64,000 nt of DNA, from the NCBI GenBank assembly GCA_030407315.1, contig JALQPE010002422.1, positions 62,001 to 126,000 of the forward strand, written 5' to 3'. The notes beneath the pieces were generated by a model that ran no database searches, had not been told where the DNA came from, and worked only from the letters and a program-made list of their open reading frames with translations. Within the stretch, counting starts at the first letter, position 1; each line of letters starts with the position of its first letter. Of the stretch, positions 52,876 through 61,152 are shown piece after piece. Made by a program: the position numbers and the translations under genes. Origin of the DNA: Asparagopsis taxiformis. Its lineage: Eukaryota > Rhodophyta > Florideophyceae > Bonnemaisoniales > Bonnemaisoniaceae.

Positions 52876-55617
52876 ATGTCGGAGACACGCCTTACTGACC
52901 CATGTGATCCAGCTGGTTCTCGTCCAGTGGCCTCCCAGTCTGTACCCGTTGGGGACGGCTGTGCGCCCGCGACTCTCAGGGGTGAGACTATTTCGCCGGA
53001 GCGGGAGGGGTCGCGTGCGCGATCCGCGGCCCCCTGTCAACCCGTGGAGCCGGTGGCAACAAAATCGGCTCTCCCGCCGTCCAGCAGCGTCACAACGCGA
53101 GAGGTGCTCCTTTCCTCAAAGGGTATAAGTGCGGAGGTCGACAAACCTGTGTCGAATACCCGCCTCCACGACACTCAAGAAAACCCTTGGTCGGGTGCTT
53201 TTGAGACTTCCGCCCCTGTCGACACTCGTAGTCTTGTTGGCTACGAACAAGTCGATATTCCTCCCAGTCAACCTCAGCAAGAGACCCCGCTCCCCTCTTC
53301 TCGCGTTGACAACCCCGCGAATCCGATGCCGGCGCGCCCGGTACACCGTGTGGTGACGTCCATTCGGGTCCCGAAGTCCGAAATCCCCGTGACTCGGATT
53401 ACCGGCAGGAACGAGCCGCCGACTAGAATGTGGTTGGACAATGTGGTGGCGGCTTTGTCGACTCCACCGAATGAGGACGAACTCCTTACAGAACTCCGAA
53501 ACCGGATGGCGTGCTTGGATGACGCCGCCCGTCGTCGGGTTCTCGCTCGGATGGGGGATGGGGCTCCCCCACGGGTGAGCTCAAGTCGGGGAGATGGATC
53601 ATCCGCTCCAATTTTCGCTGTTACCGATAACCGGAACTTCGCGGCGGAAAAGGTACGAAGGCTGCAAAAATTGGTGTTCGACCGGTACACCGATGCGTTC
53701 GGTCGCGACCTTCGGCGTAACCCTCCGTATTTGCCGTATGAGAGTTATCTCACTCTTTCTCCAGTGAGGCCGATACTCCGGCGTTTTGCGCATTTGGCTC
53801 GAGCGCGTGGCATGTCCTTTGCCAATGAGGTCATGCTCCGTCGGACGGAGCATGGGACCTTTCGCGCAATGATTCCCACGGAGTGTCCGGTCGACACATA
53901 TAGTGTGACTCAGCCCGGTGACGTCCCCTTCATCCGGTTCATATCATGCCTGATTACCGAATACGAGAACGGCGTCCTCGTCGATGATTACCAGGACGTG
54001 GACGTGCGGCTTTTGCCGCCTGACGCGGGGTTTTTTCCCGCGCCCTGGATGGACGGCCGTTGGCCCATAGAGTGGCAAACAGAGCAGCGGCGTACATTTC
54101 CGCATTCGCGTAGCCCAGACGCTGCACCCGGTTCGCGCGACCGGCACGTCATCATGACGTTCAAGGACGTCGAGTTCCACCAAATGTCCAGCGGGGACCG
54201 TCATAAGTTTTACGCTCCCATCCCTCAGTGGATGATGATGACCCCGGCGGAGATTACGATGCCCATGCCATTTGTGTATCGTTACGCGACTTCTCATCTT
54301 ATGTCGCCGAGCCCGCTAGCTACCGTTCTGGACAAGATGGCACGAACCGAGTGGGTGTGCCGGTATGTCACAACCTGGTTGGAGGTCATGTTGCGCTCGA
54401 GAAGAATGCACGAGATGCCCGCTGTCGTGGTCGATGGTATTCGGATGTTAGGCCTCGAGGCGCCGTTGCGCCCGTCTGGGTACGAGGCGCCTGAGTTTCC
54501 GCCGTTTATCCGCGAGCCGATAAGTGTAGTGCGCCTCACTCAACTGGTAAAGGACCACAATGGGTGGGACTGGTGTGCAACCCGGCACATTTATTTGCCT
54601 CACACATTAGGTGTTACTACGAAGTGGGTGCCCTTATATCTTGAAACGGTAGACATCCACGTCGGATCTGACTTGTTGGGGATGTCGCTTGATGTGGAAG
54701 TCCCTGTGGCACTAATGCGTGAAGCAGGTCTGACGAAGGTGGCCGAACATTTCGAGGCCGGACATTACGATCGTGCGAGTTTGCGCCATTTGATACATCG
54801 TACCAAGTGTTTGATGACTGCTCCCGACGTGGGACACAGCTTGGCTGCACAGGAACAGCTTCAAGAAGCTCAACAGTCACTGGCTACCGCTCAGACGACA
54901 ATCCGCGTCCTCAAGGGGAACGAGCATAGCGCCCGTGAGGCCAAACGAGCGGCCTTGGTGGCCAAGGCCATTGCGGAGGCTGAAATTATTGCGCTTAAGC
55001 GTCAGTTGGGGAACCATTCTCGTGAGTTGGACATGGCCCGGGAGGAGCTCACGACTTTCCGCTCCAAAGTAGTGATGAGCATGGACGTGCTGGCGAAGGT
55101 GCGATCCTTGTTACGCCATGGTTCTCGGGTCAACGAGGATTTACGCTCATTGTTAGAGGCACAATTACCCGCGGCTATGCGTAAAGGCACAGTGCGGTCT
55201 CCTTCTTCCGACCCGGAGATGCATCCTTCCCCAGCTACCTCCACACCCGCAAGGGAGGCAACAAATCTGCCTCTGAGTAGCGGTGAACGCGATCCTTCTT
55301 TGCCCACGCTGCTGGCTGACTCAACTCAGCGTCCCCTTCTGCCTGATAACAGCGGTGAGACGGATTTGAATATCCCGGATCCTCGTGCCGCGTCCGAAAA
55401 AGTAATCAACGTTGCCGAGAGCGAGCGGGACAGTTCGGACTCTCCCGTTATATCGCGTACGCGTAAGCGTTCTCGCAGTGGGGTTGAATCCAGTCCCCCA
55501 GGGCGTTCGCGCAAGCGCGGTGGTACCGTTGGTGGGACGGCGTCCCGCGGCGGTACCCCTCGTACTCGTAACTCGCGGCGCACTCCTCGCGGTGCGACGC
55601 GTAGCGGTCGTAGTTAA
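52876..55617 (+). CDS. Large gag-like ORF of a retroelement
   Basis: 913 codons from ATG 52876; the frame is open from 52501. The N-terminal third is disordered (Pro/Ser/Thr). The central part is globular (LPYESYLTLSPVRPILRRF, DYQDVDVRLLPPD). A long coiled coil follows (about 54850-55170, AAQEQLQEAQQSLATAQTTI). The C-terminus is Arg/Gly/Ser-rich and strongly basic, suited to RNA binding. Layout resembles gag of oomycete-type gypsy elements without a zinc knuckle, but I do not recognise it securely. No pol follows: at 55618 the coding sequence ends and unrelated fragments begin. Confidence 0.55.
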   Translation: MSETRLTDPCDPAGSRPVASQSVPVGDGCAPATLRGETISPEREGSRARSAAPCQPVEPVATKSALPPSSSVTTREVLLSSKGISAEVDKPVSNTRLHDTQENPWSGAFETSAPVDTRSLVGYEQVDIPPSQPQQETPLPSSRVDNPANPMPARPVHRVVTSIRVPKSEIPVTRITGRNEPPTRMWLDNVVAALSTPPNEDELLTELRNRMACLDDAARRRVLARMGDGAPPRVSSSRGDGSSAPIFAVTDNRNFAAEKVRRLQKLVFDRYTDAFGRDLRRNPPYLPYESYLTLSPVRPILRRFAHLARARGMSFANEVMLRRTEHGTFRAMIPTECPVDTYSVTQPGDVPFIRFISCLITEYENGVLVDDYQDVDVRLLPPDAGFFPAPWMDGRWPIEWQTEQRRTFPHSRSPDAAPGSRDRHVIMTFKDVEFHQMSSGDRHKFYAPIPQWMMMTPAEITMPMPFVYRYATSHLMSPSPLATVLDKMARTEWVCRYVTTWLEVMLRSRRMHEMPAVVVDGIRMLGLEAPLRPSGYEAPEFPPFIREPISVVRLTQLVKDHNGWDWCATRHIYLPHTLGVTTKWVPLYLETVDIHVGSDLLGMSLDVEVPVALMREAGLTKVAEHFEAGHYDRASLRHLIHRTKCLMTAPDVGHSLAAQEQLQEAQQSLATAQTTIRVLKGNEHSAREAKRAALVAKAIAEAEIIALKRQLGNHSRELDMAREELTTFRSKVVMSMDVLAKVRSLLRHGSRVNEDLRSLLEAQLPAAMRKGTVRSPSSDPEMHPSPATSTPAREATNLPLSSGERDPSLPTLLADSTQRPLLPDNSGETDLNIPDPRAASEKVINVAESERDSSDSPVISRTRKRSRSGVESSPPGRSRKRGGTVGGTASRGGTPRTRNSRRTPRGATRSGRS

Positions 55618-55845
55618 CTCAGGTCTTGACGTGACAGTAGTTTGCCTCTTCGTGTAAATTGACCCTTCATTTGTTTCGAGTCCTTCGTCGGAGGGGAGAC
55701 TTTACTCCCCCTTGGGTATCTTCATAATACCCTCAGGAGTTATTGAATCCAGCTGGATAAAAACCCCACGGTGTGGGGAAACCTTGATGGATTCCGTGAT
55801 TTGTTAACTCAAAGAGCGTCATTTTAACTGTGAGACCCTCTGGCG

Positions 55846-56241
55846 ATGGCGTGTGATTTGCACACACTGCATGTCTGTGAACGGTGCAGCAGCCTGTTGT
55901 CGCCAATGGCGGAGACTGCGCACGTTAGAGAAGTGCGAGAACCGGACATCTATTGCATGGTATGCAAGGACAAGTCAGATGTACCACGCGTCGCAATTCC
56001 ATATTCATTAAGGTATCTTGCTATTGAACTGGCGACTATGAACATCAGAAAAGTGTTGGCGCTTTGTGAAGTCGACCTGGTGCTGAGTTGCAGTCGTATC
56101 CATAGGTATTGGAGGCGCGAGATAAAGCCAAATATCATCACACTTTACCCCCCCTTTCGAACTCTGTTACTCGCTTTTGCGAGAAACGAGCGAGTCGAGA
56201 ACACATTACCAGATCGTTTCGTTGCCCCAGCACATTCTTGA
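55846..56241 (+). pseudogene. RPA2: C-terminal fragment of RNA polymerase I second-largest subunit
   Basis: The first 85 codons fit the last zinc-binding and clamp segment of the RPA2/Rpa135 subunit: HVCERCSSLLSP, then YCMVCKDK, then VAIPYSLRYLAIELATMNIRKVL. In the enzyme this closes around template DNA in the nucleolus. The more than 1000 upstream residues are missing, the in-frame codon series before ATG is closed by TGA, and the last 45 codons are unrelated. It is a fragment, not a gene. The family call is good; the choice of Pol I over Pol II or III rests on ELATMNI. Confidence 0.65.
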
Positions 56242-56419
56242 AAAGCAGTAATCAAATGGGTTCTTTCGTACCAACTTGAGAAGCTTCATCCGTTGGGGCA
56301 CGAGCGAGGAGTTTGTCAATGTCATCAACTTCCAGAACTTTCTTCTCTTCTGCCGTCTCATCCTTGTCATCGTCTGCCGCACTATGCGCGGTGGGAGCAC
56401 TGGCATTAGTTTCATCCGG

Positions 56420-56986
56420 CTACTCGAATTCCACCTTTCCATACCCGGCTACGCGCACAAAGCCCCTGTCGGCTGGCAGTGCCGGGTTGCCATTAATAAG
56501 CATGAACCGATTTGTGGGCGCCGGTCGCTCGAGTCGCAATATAGCAATGTCGAGCTTGCGCGTATCGTCGGTGTATTTCAGGTGATTGATGGCGAGATTA
56601 ATGCCAATGACAGTGCCGTCCACCTCAGTTTGCGAGGGGCCCAATTCCTCCACCCATGTCGTGTCAAATTCGCAATGTGCGGCGGATAGCACACATCGCG
56701 CGGAGATGAGACTGCCAGAGCGCACCGAGAAGTCGGACAAAAGCGACACAAGCATGTCGTTCAACGACCGCGACGTCGTCAGATCGCCGCCGACGATGCG
56801 AGGTGCAACGGCCCGTTGCGATGAGAGCTTGTAGTCGGCGCGAATTTGGCGTGACACCGTGGCATTGGCTTGTTGGTCAATCGGGCGTATGACGGGACAT
56901 TGCACACTCCGGCTCAGGTCCGGGATGGATGCCGCGTGAACGGCGTGGAGCAGCAGCACAGGGAAGAGTATTTGCAGGAATTTCAT
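56420..56986 (-). pseudogene. Trypsin-like secreted serine protease, truncated
   Basis: 188 codons. A signal peptide (MKFLQILFPVLLLHAVHA) and propeptide lead to RIVGG, the activation site. The catalytic His (SAAHC) and Asp (LDIAILRL) are present. The frame meets TAG at the end (about 56420) after GYGKVEFE, then stays open for about 60 acidic codons to TGA near 56240. The whole C-terminal barrel with GDSGGP is missing, so no catalytic serine. A decayed protease, or a non-catalytic homologue of the kind oomycetes secrete. Confidence 0.7.
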
Positions 56987-57310
56987 GTAGGTATGCGCGT
57001 ACGGTGAAGGACTGTTGGTTCAGCTGGGGCTGGTGTGGGATTGGTGGTTAAGTAGACCGCAGAGAAGGGATTACATTGAGGTGTATGCTGCTTGCACACA
57101 AAAACCACGTAGCATAAACGCTGGAAACCCAATGTATGTCGCATCGCAACAATGCCGTCAATAGATAGTCCGGATTCCCACTACCTCTTGTTTACCACAT
57201 CCCGCTTTGACAACTACGAAGCCATAACACCGATAGCAGTCCGTACTGCCACGGCAACAAGAGCCCACTACGGACCAATTCGCACCATGTTAGCAAAAAC
57301 GTTCGCTTCG
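56987..57310. other. Intergenic, nothing recognised
   Basis: Upstream of the trypsin-like start. No frame or repeat that I can support. Confidence 0.4.
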
Positions 57311-58463
57311 TCATCGCCTGCTTTGGACCGGAGAATCGCGGTATTGGGTTCTCAGTAAGTTATTTGCGTCAACTTCTTCTGAGAATGCTGCTAAATTATA
57401 TCGATCTTGCACTTTCTTGCCTATAAGATGAGAACCAATTCGAGCTTGTCCATCGGCTAGAGATTCATAGACATGGTGGGTGTAATCCCAATTTGCAGAC
57501 TGCACAGCTTCAACCAATCTTTCAGTCGACTCTGTCATCATTGTGTCCGCAGGTATGTCAAGGTCATCTTCACCAACTGGCTCTACTAACGTTGTTTGCA
57601 AGCGATTCCACAGCAAGAATTCCGTGGGCAGTAATCAGGGCCCAAAGAATGGCGAAGAATCCAGTCTGCGAAGTCATGCTGGATGGTAGCAGAATCAACC
57701 AAAGATAGGTGAAAATGCTTTGATGATTGGTGTAACTTTGTACGACTGGGAACCTCTTGATGTTTTTCAGCTTGCTCATAATGTAGCCGAGCATGTAGAA
57801 TCGGATATAAACTGTGACCATGAGTGGTAGTGGTACATGTGGTTGCAGATCTGAACTAATTACGCATTCTGAGTAATCTTGACTTGTTATCAAACGCTCT
57901 TCCTCGCTTTGCTTTGTACCAAGATGATCTCTCAGAAATAAGGGTACGTGCACCAAATGCGCAAATATCCTTTCCTTGTCATTCTTGAGCCACGTACTGG
58001 CTTGATATCCAGTCGTTACTTCCATAATGATCGACCTCAGTTCTTTTTCAAGCTTCGATATAAGTGCTCCGGCATTCTGGTACCTGCCCATCGCATCTGA
58101 AGCTCGGAAAGACGGAATCAAAAAGAGTGAAACCCCAATCTCAAGTAGGATACTATTGTCAATATCTACCGGACTGCACCACTCATTGCCTCCTTTGTTT
58201 CTTCAATCATTATCCTAGGCACACGAAAGACCGTAGGAGATGAATACTGCAGCGACAATCCACAGTGAGATCAAGAACTGCGAAGGCAGTGGTACTGGCG
58301 GTAACTGGTGGAAAATCTGCTTGACAGCATTCTTCATCGTCATCTGAACCGTGTGACTGTTGCCAACTGGTTGAAGTTTGCACCCAGAATTTCCTCCAAT
58401 CCAAGGTGCACTTTTCGCTACCTGTGGATACGCAAGTAGTTGATCAATTGTTATTGCGAGCAT
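57311..58463 (-). pseudogene. Bestrophin-like chloride channel remnant
   Basis: Three minus-strand frames together resemble a bestrophin: a hydrophobic N-terminal segment (about 58300-58220), then IFAHLVHVPLFLRDHL, a membrane pair around LWLILLPSSMTSQTGFFAILWALI, and the typical end VEPVGEDDLDIPAD. A 1-nt shift near 57610 separates the last two and another break lies near 58150. Bestrophins are pentameric anion channels. The resemblance is by pattern, so the family call is moderate; the breakage is plain. Confidence 0.5.
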
Positions 58464-58815
58464 GAGACGGAAACAAACTGACGTCGAATCTTTCCATTCA
58501 CTAAAACGGTGCTCTGCGAAGTGAACTTTGCAAATCCAAAGTAGACATCAACGCCGAGCTTGCGCATGTAACTCGATGCAGCATCTGCCTCGCTAATATG
58601 CGAACGAATAGTCCTCAGACGTTTCATAGTCTGTGCGGAATCAACCGACGCGGTGACATCAAACGAAATACCCGACTCTTCCAGGTGCTTTGTACTCTTA
58701 ACTGTATGCGCGAGGTTGGCGTCATGGATGGGCGATTTGGACGGCACAAAACCGGGCTTGAGACAATCACCACATAGTCGCATTGGTCGGCATGGGCGGT
58801 TGTGGCATACAACAT
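58451..58815 (-). pseudogene. Mercuric-reductase-like flavoprotein fragment
   Basis: About 100 codons match the redox-site end of the FAD domain of pyridine nucleotide-disulfide oxidoreductases: CGDCLKPGFVPSKSPIHDANLA, on to DVYFGFAKF and VLVNGK. The usual C-x4-C pair reads CLKPGF, so the second redox cysteine is Phe. The dinucleotide-binding GxGxxG start is lost (a frame change near 58784 after ADQCDYVVIV) and the NADPH and dimer domains are absent. Inactive fragment. Confidence 0.65.
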
Positions 58816-60633
58816 GTCTCAGACAGCTTGCTCGTCTGCCGCAAATCTGCTCTCAGTTTCAACACGGCATCTGGTTCATTCAGCTCGGACAGGGCGCCGC
58901 CGTACAATCTCTCCTCCGTCAATTCCGTGCACTAGTTTAGCGTACCTTCCCACGCTGGTTTCCACATTTTGAACAAATGGACGCGTCGGAGGAGCAGCAC
59001 GAAGCCCTGCTCATCGACCTGTTCGACCGTCTATCAGCCAAGCGTTTCCTCGTCATGTTCGATAATGTCGCTGATGACCGAAACAGCGTTTAAAAACTCG
59101 TGGCCAAGTTCTGCTCGCAGGTGTGCTCATTACGCACAAATCGTTTCAAAGTTCTCACACCTACCAGATCCGTTCAAGTCATTCTCAACACTATCCACGA
59201 CAAGATTGTATACGTCAGTGGGTCACGAGACCGCCAGGGAAATTCTTTGCCATTCTGCTACGATTGACATATCTGCCACTGACGATTTCTCTCCAACAAT
59301 CAGCGAAGCAATTCACGACATTATAGCCAGATGCCACTGTCTCCCACTCGCGCCTGCAGTTGCTGGAACCTCTGTTCGTCTGGCAATCACGCAGCAGCAC
59401 AAAAACACGAACAGAACTTCTGGGTGCAATAACGTTCAAGGCTGCGAAGAAACTTTGCACAACTTGGAAATGGCGTTGGACCCGATCATGATGAATTGTT
59501 CGCATCGCTCAAATCCAGCGTACAATTTCTGGCCACCAAACGCAGCAGTGCAGAAATCGCAATTGGACAAGCCGTCTCGTCGCCATGTGTACTCCCGAAG
59601 CAAATGTGGATCCCGTTGGATGATCTCGCCATAAGGTGGCATGTCGGTGACTCGCGTGCGGAGAGCATCCTCGATCTGCTTGCTGATAATAACCTTTGCT
59701 CATGCGAGTTTAGCGATGATGGCAATGCAAAAGGTTTGCGATTACACTACCTTGTGCATGAGGTTTGCACAGTTTCAGCCGTGGAGAACGAAGGCACCGT
59801 CATTGGCATGCAATGATTGTTGAAAAATATTGTCGCGAATTGGGTACAGATATGTACCAAGGACATTTGAACCTCGATTCGTTTGTCAAGACGAGAGATT
59901 TCAATAGCGCAAGATACAACTTCGTGTCCTAAACGTCTGGAATGTGAGCAACCCGTCAAACGGCGCCGATCTCGTGTATTGATTACGGAATCATCTCATG
60001 ACCAGAGTAGTTTCGCTGTTACTTGGCGAAGATGAATCCGAACTGTTCCAATTTTCACATCCCAGCGATATTATATTCGCCCGGCGAACGCAGCGACGGA
60101 TGGATATATGCAGCGATTTCAAAGAATCTTACGCTGGTTTCTTGGAAAACGTAACAGCGTAAGGAGTGTCTGCAAATGGTTCGACCTTGGTCACGCATTG
60201 TGAATCTTCTATACAAGTAAAGTTGCACCATGCAGAGGATGCATGTACAATGAGGAACCATGTGATCGCAGGGTTCAAACTGAAGACGGAAAATAGTGGC
60301 CTTCACCAAATCGCTGTGCCGGACGGTCAGGCTCTCATAGCGTACACGCTGTACTTCGAGAACTCAGCGATCTACGTCGTGGATGAACGCAACGGAGCGA
60401 CAGCTCAGCGTCTACAAATGTTGGACAATCGGTTGCAAGCAGTGAAAGCAGGCCAGGATGAGCAGTCGGCTGAGCTACTTCGTGAAACCGCAATGCGCTT
60501 CAATCATGATGGAACTTGCTTGGTTGCGAAAGTGATGAATTTCAAGACTGATCGCGTAGGGGATTTTGCATGGAGTACATTGATAGGGGGCAAAAGTCTT
60601 CAGCAGATGCAGTGCAACTCGGGACGAGTTTAG
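58780..60633 (+). pseudogene. NB-ARC (NTPase) protein remnant with possible repeat domain
   Basis: Successive broken frames show the NB-ARC order. A P-loop (GMGGCG at about 58785, then TTCLRQLARLP) is split by a frameshift at the Lys codon. Then come GIWFIQLGQG, a Walker B-like KRFLVMFDNVAD (about 59050), a GLPL-like CHCLPLAPA (about 59335) and a winged-helix-like end (PLDDLAIRWHV ... LHYLVHEVC, to about 59780). The part to 60633 may be degenerate beta-propeller repeats. NB-ARC proteins are signalling NTPases. Many stops; not functional. Confidence 0.6.
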
Positions 60634-61152
60634 AAGGTGACGGTGAAATAATGACTGCGACTCGCATAGTCTGCAGGACGTGAGGCCGCGCCACACGACA
60701 GACTCGAAACGAACGAGTAGTCTGAGATTCCGAACGAGGTGTGAACGGAAGTGAATTGGATGACGTATTGCGGTCGACGAGCGATACGGGCGTGACAGCT
60801 GCAACCGCAAAACAACGATTAAAAACAAAAGAAAAATTTGGAGTCTATCCAATCACTGACCAGTATTAAAGTGCTTCACTCTGAGCATCCAAACACAAGG
60901 GCAGGCGATGCGGAACGCGTGACACGGGGCGGATCTGGAGAGAGAAAGAGATCAATTACAGAGACACTTGATGGAGCATCTGACAGCAGTTTTCTGGCGT
61001 CGACCACCAAAATGGAGCACATCAAACTTCATTTGAATGTTTCTTCAATTCCCGGCATCGAGGAAGCAAAAGCGGAGACCTACCCGACGGTCGTAAGAAT
61101 GACTTGAAAGTGGGGCACCAGCGGTTTCTTCCTTGGCAGACGACTCTGCCTA
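60634..61152. other. Region between NB-ARC remnant and gypsy pol; probable 3' LTR side
   Basis: Should contain the 3' end of the right gypsy element. A purine run (AAGGAAGAAA on the minus strand, about 61125-61135) is a candidate polypurine tract. No LTR pair to confirm. No gene. Confidence 0.35.
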
